Below are positions 34,824-42,373 of a stretch of 64,000 nucleotides of DNA, piece after piece. Source of the DNA: Haliea sp964022665 (GTDB lineage Bacteria; Pseudomonadota; Gammaproteobacteria; Pseudomonadales; Halieaceae). Within the stretch, counting starts at the first letter, position 1. Each line of letters opens with the position of its first letter. The notes below the pieces were generated by a model. It did not search any database, had not been told where the DNA came from, and worked only from the letters and a program-made list of their open reading frames with translations. The stretch spans positions 124,001-188,000 of the forward strand of contig CAXIDF010000001.1 of NCBI GenBank assembly GCA_964022665.1, in the 5' to 3' direction. Both the position numbers and the translations under genes were made by a program.

Positions 34824-35657
34824 ATGCGGCAGGGCCTGCTGCTGGCGCTGCTGTTGCCCCTTGCAGCCTGGGGTATGCGCCCGCTGGAAACGCCGCAGGC
34901 CGTACCCGAAACCAGCGGCCTCGTGGGCGCGCCCTACACCGCCCCACTTGCCGGGCCAACACCTGCCTTTGTGTTACCGGCAGGCAACCCGGCCACACTG
35001 GTTATCATCATCGACGACCTGGGCAATCGCCTCAAGGAAGGGCGCCAGACTGTAGCCCTGCCCGGGCGCATCAGCGTAGCCGTGCTGCCGCACACGCCCC
35101 ACGGGGCACGACTGGCAGAGGAAGCCTACCGCGCGGGTAAAGACGTCATGCTGCACGCACCCATGAGTACACTGGATCAGCGCCCGCTGGGCCCGGGTGC
35201 CCTCACAGCGGATTTGTCTGAATTGGAGTTCCGCAACACGCTGGGCGCGGCGCTGGCGAGCGTGCCCCATGTGCAGGGGGTGAACAACCACATGGGCAGC
35301 GGGCTGACCCAACAGGCGGAACCCATGCGCTGGTTGATGACAGCACTCACCGAGCGCCAGCTCTATTTCGTGGATTCGCGTACCCACAGCGCCACCGTGG
35401 CCGCCGCCGCGGCAGCCGAAGCCGGCGTGCCGCACCTTTCACGGCAGGTGTTTCTCGACAACGTGGCCCAGCCCGCGGCCATCGCCGAGCGCTTCCTAGA
35501 TGCAGTAGAGCAGGCCCGACGGCATGGCATTGCAGTGGCGATTGGGCACCCCTACCCGGAGACCATCGCCTTCTTGCAAACGGTGCTGCCCGGGCTGGAG
35601 GAGCAGGGCATACACTTGGCGACAGTGTCAGAGGTATTGGCGCTTGCCATGCACTAG
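34824..35657 (+). CDS. yibQ: YibQ-family divergent polysaccharide deacetylase
   Basis: A 277-residue exported protein. The catalytic-fold start is LVIIIDDLGN, with the Asp pair of the deacetylase family. It continues with PGRISVAVLPHTPHG and VMLHAPM; NNHMGSGLT is a hallmark of the divergent (DUF610) subgroup. A signal peptide covers the first 15 or so residues. The gene starts 3 bp after ctpA. Its biochemical substrate is not established; the neighbourhood suggests cell-wall maintenance. It marks the left edge of the accessory block. Confidence 0.9.
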   Translation: MRQGLLLALLLPLAAWGMRPLETPQAVPETSGLVGAPYTAPLAGPTPAFVLPAGNPATLVIIIDDLGNRLKEGRQTVALPGRISVAVLPHTPHGARLAEEAYRAGKDVMLHAPMSTLDQRPLGPGALTADLSELEFRNTLGAALASVPHVQGVNNHMGSGLTQQAEPMRWLMTALTERQLYFVDSRTHSATVAAAAAAEAGVPHLSRQVFLDNVAQPAAIAERFLDAVEQARRHGIAVAIGHPYPETIAFLQTVLPGLEEQGIHLATVSEVLALAMH

Positions 35658-35660
35658 GCT

Positions 35661-35906
35661 ATGCATATGACGATTCCATAACCGCGCTATTGCGACAACT
35701 GCCAGACCTCCCTTCATGGCGACTTCTGCCATCGGTGTGGCCAGGAAAAAAAGAGCTACATTCGCAATCTCAGCGGTGTCATCACAGAGTTTTTCGGTGA
35801 GTTCAGCAACTGGGATGCGCGAGTCTGGCGCACGCTCGCAACCGCAGCGAGTGCATATCCCTACTGCCTGCAGCGAACCTTGAATGCTGCAGGGTTCTGG
35901 CTGTAA
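35661..35906 (+). pseudogene. Remnant of a DUF3667 zinc-ribbon protein
   Basis: Reading from the ATG at 35661 gives a short start, an in-frame TAA at 35679, then RYCDNCQTSLHGDFCHRCGQ and an N-terminal DUF3667-like segment (ITEFFGEFSNWDARVWRTL). The CxxC...CxxCGQ zinc ribbon is intact. Similarity fades after about residue 60 and the frame stops at 35906. Normal members continue with several membrane helices. It is therefore both nonsense-mutated and truncated. It begins 3 bp after the yibQ stop and overlaps the end of the CWC gene on the other strand. Confidence 0.7.
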
Positions 35907-36115
35907 AGACGCACGCACGCCTGGCAAATGCAGGCCTTTTGCTTTGCCGCATCCGGCACCAGGGCAATCAAGTCTGCCGGAATGGTCGCGCTCGCACACC
36001 AGCAAGACTGGGCGCTACGGACTCCGCAGGCATTTGATTCACCGCAAAGCGGACATAGCATTTCATTGCCACTGCCCGCCGCCTTACTTTCCGTCGTCAT
36101 GTCATGCTCTTGCAT
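35861..36115 (-). CDS. Cysteine-rich CWC family protein
   Basis: An 84-residue small protein with a dense cysteine pattern: CPLCGESNACG, then SCWC, then CICQACV. This is the cysteine-rich CWC domain, presumed to bind zinc. These proteins often lie beside an rsuA-type pseudouridine synthase, as here, 33 bp downstream of that gene on the same strand. A second ATG at residue 6 has a better-placed GAG ribosome site. Function unknown. Confidence 0.75.
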   Translation of the reverse strand: MQEHDMTTESKAAGSGNEMLCPLCGESNACGVRSAQSCWCASATIPADLIALVPDAAKQKACICQACVRLYSQNPAAFKVRCRQ

Positions 36116-36148
36116 ATTGCAGCACCCAATTTTTATGGGAAATCACTT

Positions 36149-36853
36149 CTATCCTGTCTGCGCAAGCTCAAGCGCAGTGAGGTGCCTTGAGGCTCCCGGC
36201 TGCAGTTTACCCAGAGAAACAGGCCCTACTGATACCCGATGCAACGACAGCACCTTGTTGTCAAAATAGCCGAACATCCGCTTCACCTGGTGGTACTTGC
36301 CTTCAACCAGCGACAGCCTGCACCGGTACTCGGAGAGTATTTCCAGCTGGGCGGGCAGCGTGGTGATATTCTCATGCGCGAAGTATATGCCGGCGCTAAA
36401 CACCGTGATGTATTGTTCCGTCAACGGTTTGGCGACACACACCTCATAGACCTTGGCAACGCGACTCTCCGGCGAGCTTAATCTGCGCGACCATTTGCCG
36501 TCGTTGGTCAACAGCACCAAACCGGTGGTATTGAAGTCGAGCCGACCCGCAATATGCAGCTCCTCCTTCTGCGGATGTTGCAGAAGATCCAGCACTGTAG
36601 GGTGCTTGCTGTCCTTCGTCGCACTGACCACTCCCGCCGGTTTATGCAGAGCGAGATACACCGACCGGGCATTGCTCAGACAAACACCGTCCAGATCCAC
36701 CCGGGTGAACTTCGTCACCGGCTCATGGATGGAGCGAGCCGTTACGTTGTCCAGAAGAATACGCCCCTGGGCAATCAACAGTCGCACGTCGGCCATCGAG
36801 AAAGCGCTGTGCTTGCTGATGAAACGATCGAGCCGGGTAGTGGAGGATTTCAT
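36149..36853 (-). CDS. RsuA-type 16S rRNA pseudouridine synthase
   Basis: A 234-residue enzyme converting a specific rRNA uridine to pseudouridine. An N-terminal S4 RNA-binding domain covers about 1-60. The catalytic Asp lies in AGRLDFNTTGLVLLTNDG, and the C-terminal EGKYHQVKRMFGY motif is conserved. It resembles RsuA most, which modifies U516 of 16S rRNA. It is somewhat AT-richer than backbone genes. The order with the CWC gene suggests cotranscription. Confidence 0.9.
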   Translation of the reverse strand: MKSSTTRLDRFISKHSAFSMADVRLLIAQGRILLDNVTARSIHEPVTKFTRVDLDGVCLSNARSVYLALHKPAGVVSATKDSKHPTVLDLLQHPQKEELHIAGRLDFNTTGLVLLTNDGKWSRRLSSPESRVAKVYEVCVAKPLTEQYITVFSAGIYFAHENITTLPAQLEILSEYRCRLSLVEGKYHQVKRMFGYFDNKVLSLHRVSVGPVSLGKLQPGASRHLTALELAQTG

Positions 36854-36943
36854 GCACCCGCCGTTATAGCGCGTGCCGCTGCTTCAGTGCCTCGAGATGT
36901 TCTTCGGGTGTGTGGTGCATGCGCTACGCTCTGCTGGCTGTAT

Positions 36944-37441
36944 TCAAAATTTGCTACCCGCCACATCCTCAATCTCGAACACCGGCAGAATTCGCGGATA
37001 CTGGTTGGCCCACTGCTGATACTGTGTGTAGACAGGTGCATACTGGCAGCACAAGGCGAATTTTTCATCGCGGTCCGGGCCTTCGAGCAGCCGTGTTTTA
37101 ACGTCGTAGTTCTTACGTTTGTAGCGTATCCCCGCCTCGGGCGTGGCGCGAAGGTTGTGGGCCCAATGCGGGTCCCTGCTGGTGCCACCTCGCGAACCGA
37201 CAACCAGCAGCTTACCATCGCCTGTGGGGAATACCGGCAGCACCGTGGAGCGCGCCAGGCCGGACTTGCGGCCAACCGTGGTGAGAATGCAGGGGTTGTT
37301 GTAGCCCGACTTATCATCTTTGGTGAAGACCCAGATGATCGGCGAGAACGAAAACCAGCGGACGCAGAACACGTCGAATAGGCGGCCGGACTCAGAGCCA
37401 CCGAACCACCGGATGAAGCGCTGTATTGGCGATATTTTCAT
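36944..37441 (-). CDS. Deazaflavin-dependent nitroreductase (DDN) family protein
   Basis: A 165-residue protein of the split-barrel DDN family. The conserved core reads LTTVGRKSGLARSTVLPVF, then GDGKLLVVGSRGGTSRDPHW with the Asn/Leu stretch after it. In actinobacteria these enzymes use coenzyme F420; proteobacterial members have uncertain cofactors. The ATG at 37441 is preferred because an AAGG ribosome site lies 9 bp before it; the frame continues further upstream. The marR gene lies upstream on the same strand and may control it. Confidence 0.82.
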   Translation of the reverse strand: MKISPIQRFIRWFGGSESGRLFDVFCVRWFSFSPIIWVFTKDDKSGYNNPCILTTVGRKSGLARSTVLPVFPTGDGKLLVVGSRGGTSRDPHWAHNLRATPEAGIRYKRKNYDVKTRLLEGPDRDEKFALCCQYAPVYTQYQQWANQYPRILPVFEIEDVAGSKF

Positions 37442-37563
37442 TATTTGCATCCTTTTGCTTCCGGCCACTACCGCCTGACGGCCACCACGACGACTCGCCG
37501 AGCGCCTCCACTCAAGAAAATCTCCTGAGTGAGTGAGCAGGCGCCTTATCAAGGCTCAAACCC

Positions 37564-37992
37564 TCAAATTGCGCCCAGCAAATCCCGAAAAACGTCCAGT
37601 TTTTTGCCATCAACGTTCTTGAGTAGCGTTTGCGACTTCGCGTTCAGGGTAGCAGAGGCATTCTGGAACAGCTCCTCTCCCGCGGGCGTTATCCGCACCA
37701 GGCTTACTCGCGCATCCCGCTCGTTCAGCTCCTTTTGCACAAGACCTATTTTCTCCATCGGCATCAGCATTCTGGTGATACCGGAGGCTGTTCGCTCCAG
37801 TGCGTCAGCAATATCGATGCGCCGCAGAACATGATCGGGAGCCCTCATCAGGCTCCGCAATACCATGTACTCAGTTAAGCCTATGCCATGAATCGCACCT
37901 AGGCTATTGTCCAAATGCTTGGAGATAAAGGCCGTTTTAGCCCACAGGGCAATTGAAATCGCCCCATATTCTGACTCTGCTTTCATTGTCAT
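37564..37992 (-). CDS. MarR-family transcriptional regulator
   Basis: A 142-residue winged-helix repressor. The recognition region is HVLRRIDIADALERTASGITRML, followed by the wing containing ERDARVSLVRITPAGEELF. The start is one of two ATGs, at 37992 or 37986. A long perfect-arm palindrome lies 10 bp upstream, which is probably its own operator. Candidate targets are itself, the DDN gene downstream and the divergent amidohydrolase. The inducing ligand is unknown. Confidence 0.88.
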   Translation of the reverse strand: MTMKAESEYGAISIALWAKTAFISKHLDNSLGAIHGIGLTEYMVLRSLMRAPDHVLRRIDIADALERTASGITRMLMPMEKIGLVQKELNERDARVSLVRITPAGEELFQNASATLNAKSQTLLKNVDGKKLDVFRDLLGAI

Positions 37993-38001
37993 GTACCGCT
38001 T

Positions 38002-38025
38002 ATATACTTGAGTGTACAAGTATAT
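38002..38025. promoter_or_regulatory. Palindromic operator for the MarR regulator
   Basis: Perfect 9 bp arms ATATACTTG and CAAGTATAT are separated by six bases (AGTGTA). The site lies 10 bp upstream of the marR start, overlapping the likely -10 region. The size and symmetry fit a MarR dimer, so negative autoregulation is inferred. Confidence 0.7.
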
Positions 38026-38229
38026 GCGAAGAATCCTGCATGTCAACGGGTATGTGAAGCAATGATTGTTTCAATAACCGCATTAGAGACGAAGATCACA
38101 CCAGGGACTGCGGCTCAGAGCGAGCCCCACGATCAGGCTCAAAGGTGGCTTATCTCTATCGTACTGCGTACTTTCTGTTTCAGGCGCTGAATACGTCAAA
38201 CTACCCTGTCGGTTCTTGGAGTTAGGAAC

Positions 38230-39782
38230 TTGAAGAAACCACTGAAAATGCTCGTCCTCGGGCTGCTGTCTACCGTCGCGGTGTTGATCCTGGCATTGAC
38301 CCTGCCTTTGGCTGAACCACCTACGGCCACCCTCTCCGGCCCGGTCGCTCTTACCGGGGTGACCATCATTGATGTGGAACAGGGCGAGGCGGTAGCGGAT
38401 CAAACCGTGGTATCCGCGACGGGGTTATCGAGCATGTCGCGCCTGGCTCCCGGGTACAGGTACCTGCCGACGTTCGTCGTGTGGATGCGCAGGGGCAATA
38501 CTTGATTCCCGGGCTGTGGGATATGCATACGCATTCCACCAAACGTTCTCCGCAATTTCACCATGCGCTGTACATTGCCCAGGGCGTCACAGGCGTGCGT
38601 GATATGTCGGGTTGCCTCGCCGACGACGACACCTATTGGGCGTGCCCCGAGGATCGTCGACGCTGGACGAGGGCGGCAGTGCACGGCGAGCGGGTGGCGC
38701 CTCGATATGTACTGCAGAGCAGCTACCAGACGAACGGCGGCAACGAAGTGCCCCATGGCTTTCCCGCTTTCTTTCGACTGCAGGGGCCCGCTGCTGCCGA
38801 CGAGCTGGCCGGCTTCTATCGCGATCAGGGTGTGGATTTCATAAAAACCTACTCCGAGCTGACACCGGCACAGTTCTCGTGGATTGCACAAAGTGCCAGC
38901 AATCATGGTCTTGCTATTGCCGGGGATCGCCCTTTGCGCGTGTCGTTGGCAGATGCACTCGCAGCAGGTCAGCGTTCCTTCGAACATGGCCGTTTGTTTC
39001 TTTTGGAGTGCTTTGACGGCGCGAAGGAGTTTCGCACCGCCCCGGACCCCCTTGCGATCTACGACGCAACATTGCGGCAGCGTCTCGTGGATGAACGCAA
39101 CAGCGAAACCTGTGCATCGCAGATGCAATCCATGGCCGATGCGGGGGCCTGGTGGGTTCCTACGCTGACCACCTTGAGGATGACCGTAAACGCCAGCACA
39201 GCCGTCACGACGAGCGATCCGCGACTGACGACAGTGCCGTGGTTACGCCGTAAGCTAATGTGGGAGCCGGATGCCCGCCGCGCTGCGCGGGAACCTTTGC
39301 GGAGCGACGGGCGCAATGTCCATGCAGACTTGTTTGATCGTGCCTCGCAGGATGTTGCTCTGGCCCACGCGGCGGGAGTTCGCCTACTGGCGGGCACCGA
39401 TACCACCGACACGCTGGTTTTTCCGGGGTCCAGTCTGCACGAAGAACTGCAAATGATGGTGGAGGCGGGACTGAGCCCGCTTGAGGCGTTGCGCAGTGCT
39501 ACGCTCCACGCGGCAGAGTTTGCGGGTGTCCGTGAGGTTCACGGTAGCATTGCGCCGGGGCAGGTAGCTGATCTGGTGCTATTGGAGGCCAACCCGCTCA
39601 CGGACATCGCTCATACACGACGCATCGCCGGGATATTTTTCGCCGGGCATCATTACGATGACAGGGCTTTGCGAGCGCTGCATGATTTCGCTGGGGATCA
39701 GGCGGTCAGCCCAAGAGCGAACCTGCGCCTGCGGTGGGACCTACTGGCCAGTCCGTTGATGCGCCGCCAGTTGGCGGACTGA
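38230..39782 (+). pseudogene. Membrane-anchored amidohydrolase disrupted by a frameshift
   Basis: Two frames together make a full amidohydrolase of about 515 residues. The first (38230-38505) starts at a TTG after AGGA and encodes a signal anchor plus the domain start GVTIIDVEQGEAVADQTVV. Similarity then jumps to the other frame at about 38412, where IRDGVIEHVAPGSRV continues. Inserting one base in GTATCC restores it. The second frame has the metal motif LWDMHTHS, the Lys in FIKTYS, the EH pair and GTDTTDT. The usual His of the GHxP motif is Asp here (AGDRPLRV). Both lesions suggest decay; a sequencing error in the homopolymer-free junction is less likely but possible. Confidence 0.75.
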
Positions 39783-39794
39783 ATGACGGTGAGC

Positions 39795-40410
39795 TCAGGC
39801 GCGCGCTTCTGAGCGAGTGGCAACAATCGGTGCTCCCCTTGTGACGATGATAGTGTGCTCGTACTGGGCGGAACGATTGAGGGGGTGCCCGATCAGTGTC
39901 CAGCCATCCTCACCTTCGGTAACGAAAGTGCTCCTGGTCGATAGAAATGGCTCTATCGCAATCACCTGACCCAGCCCGAGCCGGCGGCAGTCGTGGCGAT
40001 CAAAGAAGCCCACTATGTCTTCGGGCTCCTCGTGAAGACTCCTGCCAACACCGTGGCCAACCAGGTTTCTGATCACCTTGAAACCATGGGCTTTGGCGGT
40101 TCGTTGAATAGCCTTGCCAATTCTATTGATCGGGGCGCCAGCGGTGGCTGCGCCCATGGCGTGTTCGAGCGCCCGGAATACCATGAGCAGCCTCCTCATT
40201 CACGCTGATGCAAGTTGCGCCCGGGAACCCGTAGGTTACCCGGGGGGCCGAACGAGCCTCGTACTTGTCCAGCAATGCACCGCCCAGTTCATCTAACTCG
40301 GCAGTCGTCATTCCCGGCTCGATGGCCTGCAGCATCAGATCTCGAAATCGCGCAACGATGCGACCGGTTTCAAGTATGCCGTCCACATCCTGCTGGCTTT
40401 CAACTGTCAT
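39795..40410 (-). pseudogene. Type I methionine aminopeptidase with internal deletion and frameshift
   Basis: The N-terminal part (MTVESQQDVDGILETGRIVA to VNEEAAHGIPGA) and the C-terminal part (RALEHAMGAATAGAPINRIG to the end) lie in different frames that meet near 40165. About 45 residues are missing at the junction, including the strand carrying the two metal-binding aspartates. The His in HGIPG, GHGVGRSLHEEP, AIEPFL and YEHTIIV are still present. The product cannot bind the dimetal centre. A short CGGGCGCTCG sequence spans the junction and fits deletion by microhomology. Confidence 0.8.
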
Positions 40411-40516
40411 ACGATTTTCTCTATACGTTTCCAAGGCGGCTGCGCGCACAACGATAGCACGCCGCAAACAGTCGCGAGGCATTATCGCGCCAGCCTACTC
40501 TGCCTTATATTTAAAA

Positions 40517-40617
40517 CCCACAACGCCGCCAACAGCGGACGCAGCGGTATAATCGCGGAGCGCAGCCGCGCTACTGGCCCAGTGGCCGAAGGGAACGTCT
40601 GAAGCGCCTTGTTAGCT
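40517..40617 (-). other. attC recombination site 1
   Basis: On the minus strand the site begins GCTAACAAGGCGCTTCAG and ends GCGGCGTTGTGG. The two ends are imperfect inverted copies (ACAA-GCGC-CAG-ACG against ACAACGCCGC-CAG-GGACG), as in R and L boxes of attC sites. It starts 6 bp after the RidA-like stop. It is less canonical at its 3' core (GTTGTGG) than attC2. Confidence 0.65.
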
Positions 40618-40622
40618 GCCCT

Positions 40623-41012
40623 TTACAGATGGGCGATGCACTTAATTTCAATTTTCAGTTCCGGTTGAACAAGTGCGACTACCTGAACGACTGTTTGGCT
40701 AACTTCGGGCATGCTTCCATATGCAGATTCTCTTTCGCCATATACTGCGTCTACGTTCTCCATCAACTCACTCATGTCTGTAACGAAAAACGTTTCATCG
40801 ACAATATTTCCCATATCTGCCCCAAACTGGGACAAAACATGTTTCATATTTGAGTAGGCAATAGCGGTTTGTTCAGCAATACTAGCTGGCACGACTCCGC
40901 TCTCGCTCATCCCCACCTGTCCCGCCATGTAAAGCACGTTTCCAACTTGAGTGCCTTGTGCAATAAAATCTTTGAACGGACCATTTCGATAGGTTGTTTT
41001 CTCAATTGTCAT
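40623..41012 (-). CDS. RidA-family protein on a gene cassette
   Basis: A 129-residue member of the Rid/YjgF/UK114 family. Family features include GNVLYMAGQVGMSESG, AYSNMKHVLSQFGADM and the C-terminal KIEIKCIA. True RidA deaminates reactive enamines and needs an Arg near residue 105. Here that position reads EVSQTVVQVVALVQ, without the Arg, so it belongs to a subgroup of unproven activity. It is AT-rich, minus-oriented and flanked by attC2 before and attC1 after, so it is a mobile cassette gene. Confidence 0.85.
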   Translation of the reverse strand: MTIEKTTYRNGPFKDFIAQGTQVGNVLYMAGQVGMSESGVVPASIAEQTAIAYSNMKHVLSQFGADMGNIVDETFFVTDMSELMENVDAVYGERESAYGSMPEVSQTVVQVVALVQPELKIEIKCIAHL

Positions 41013-41103
41013 TGTTGATTAATCCTCCAAGCAATTGGGCCAGCACTGAACCAACCAAGAATAGAATTACAATTAGGGGCCTAAATTGACGCATCTCAAG
41101 AGC

Positions 41104-41192
41104 TGTAACGCCCCGCTAAACGGCGAGCGTCAGCGAGTCCGGTGGAGGCCACGCTTTTTGTGGCCGGAACGAATTTGAGCGGCTTGTTATGC
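41104..41192 (-). other. attC recombination site 2
   Basis: On the minus strand it starts GCATAACAAGCCGCTCAA and ends AGCGGGGCGTTACAG. The ends pair as R boxes (TAACAAGCCGCT against TAACGCCCCGCT). Inner L-box matches TTCCGG / GTCCGG and a GGCCAC...GTGGCC tip complete the foldback. The 89 bp length is typical. It begins 3 bp after the stop of the lipoprotein gene. This is the most convincing attC in the window. Confidence 0.85.
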
Positions 41193-41195
41193 TTT

Positions 41196-41654
41196 TTAGT
41201 CATTCTTGTTGAGGATGTAGACTTCTGTGCCTTTCATTTCATAGTTATATTCAAAGTTGTCTGTGTATTTTCGCGTAAATTCATTATATAACTCCAATGT
41301 TGTCTCATCCAACTTAGTTATCACCAAGCCCGAATCGGAGATGGAATCTTTGTCTCTCCATAAAGGAATAACAATTACCTTTTCCTTTGGGTTGTATATA
41401 CAATCAACTGGCTCATCGGAATTGAAAGCTATTTTACAGCCCTCTTTGGATAGGCTTAAATCGACGTCTCTACTATACTCCGGAGATAGGTTTCTACGTC
41501 GTTTTACTTTCTCTGGAGGTTCATCACCGATAATAGAATAGCTGTTTTTACCTTCCGATTTTCCACTCCAACTACCGTATATATTGTCACTTTCTGAACA
41601 TGCCGATAGGCAAGTAATAGACATCATTGCAACAAAAAAACTTACTTTCATCAT
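41196..41654 (-). CDS. Small putative lipoprotein on a gene cassette
   Basis: A 152-residue protein that I do not recognise. It starts MMKVSFFVAMMSITCLSAC, a signal peptide with lipobox LSAC, so it is likely a lipid-anchored envelope protein. The mature part is charged (SWSGKSEGKNSYS, VKRRRNLSPEYSRDVDLSLS) and resembles small secreted proteins with beta strands. An AAGGA ribosome site lies before the ATG pair at 41654/41651. It is strongly AT-rich with codon use unlike its neighbours. It is followed directly by attC2. No function can be inferred. Confidence 0.75.
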   Translation of the reverse strand: MMKVSFFVAMMSITCLSACSESDNIYGSWSGKSEGKNSYSIIGDEPPEKVKRRRNLSPEYSRDVDLSLSKEGCKIAFNSDEPVDCIYNPKEKVIVIPLWRDKDSISDSGLVITKLDETTLELYNEFTRKYTDNFEYNYEMKGTEVYILNKND

Positions 41655-41696
41655 AAGTATTTCCTTATACGTTTGTCCCTGCGGGATAGAACTCAA

Positions 41697-41737
41697 TTGA
41701 GCATAACAGCGTGTTATACGAACCATGCCGTATAACG
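41697..41737 (-). other. Clustered integron core-like repeats, possible collapsed attC
   Basis: Within 41 bp the minus strand carries GTTATAC, GTATAACA and TGTTATGC. They form two overlapping inverted repeats: GTTATACG/CGTATAAC (8 bp arms, 41713-41736), and GCATAACA/TGTTATAC (7 of 8, 41701-41719). They sit where the 5' boundary of the lipoprotein cassette should be. It may be a deleted attC or a cassette/attI boundary. The stretch 41740-41938 beyond it shows no gene. Confidence 0.4.
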
Positions 41738-41938
41738 CTCTTCCGGTTAACTCCATCACCGCATTCCAAAGCCTCCGGATACACGGATACAAACCAATCA
41801 CTTACACAGCCCCCCTACAGCCCCCTCGTAGATAAGCGGCCAGTTTCTATCTCACGGGTTATACCACACGCCTGCGGGCCAGCCACAACACGCCCTGCGG
41901 CAACTGGGCCACCTGGAGCTACGGGCTACATTCGTGCT

Positions 41939-42313
41939 CTAACGGCTCACTCTTGCTCTATAGGTGGAGTACGACAGGGCGAGCAACAAGCAGATGCTGG
42001 CCGGAACGGCGGATGCGTTAAAATCCGAGGCCGCTTGCAGGTATAGCAGACCGCTGTAGTTATGCCCCAAATTCAGGGCGCCATTGCGCAGGAGATAGCC
42101 TGATATCACCGCATCCGCAAGAAAGCTCACCAGAATCATCAGCAAGTGCACCGTGGCGAAAAATCCGGTGTTCACCAACCCAGTGCCTGGAAGCGTCGCT
42201 GCGCCCGACAAGTGGGAAATGGATTGGTGCTGGAAGCCTAACAAGCCAATGGCATTCACCAGACCTGCCCAGCGCCCCTTTATAACAAAAACAGCTAGAA
42301 CAAGCGCGAACCA
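41939..42313 (-). pseudogene. Truncated YoaK-family (DUF1275) membrane protein
   Basis: The frame reads WAGLVNAIGLLGFQHQSISH then LSGAATLPGT, the conserved N-terminal region of YoaK/DUF1275 proteins, followed by a helix (HLLMILVSFLADAVISGYLL) and LGHNYSGLLYL. Similarity covers about 125 residues against a normal 220; the C-terminal membrane half is missing. The only in-frame starts are a GTG at 42259 inside the conserved region, so the 5' end is also doubtful. It borders the cassette array and was probably cut during rearrangement there. Confidence 0.55.
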
Positions 42314-42373
42314 TTCCTTTGTCGGCCACGGGTTTCCCGACTACTATCTGCCAACTTTCGCGGAGACAACATC

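Larger units (their letters stand above)
40517..41703 (-). mobile_element. Integron-type gene cassette array without integrase (CALIN), minus orientation
   Basis: Two gene-plus-attC units lie head to tail, both reading on the minus strand: lipoprotein gene then attC2, RidA-like gene then attC1. In each the attC begins 3-6 bp after the gene stop, the defining layout of cassettes. Base composition is visibly more AT-rich than the surroundings. No tyrosine-recombinase integrase is visible in the window, so this is an orphan array, or its integrase lies elsewhere. Confidence 0.72.

Noticed and set aside
41740..41864. Possible third attC between GTTATAC at 41731 and GGTATAAC near 41860
   Set aside because: Only the outer cores match; the internal sequence does not fold back into L and R boxes.
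42060..42329. 89-codon minus-strand frame overlapping the YoaK remnant
   Set aside because: It is a shifted frame of the same DNA; the YoaK similarity is in the other frame.
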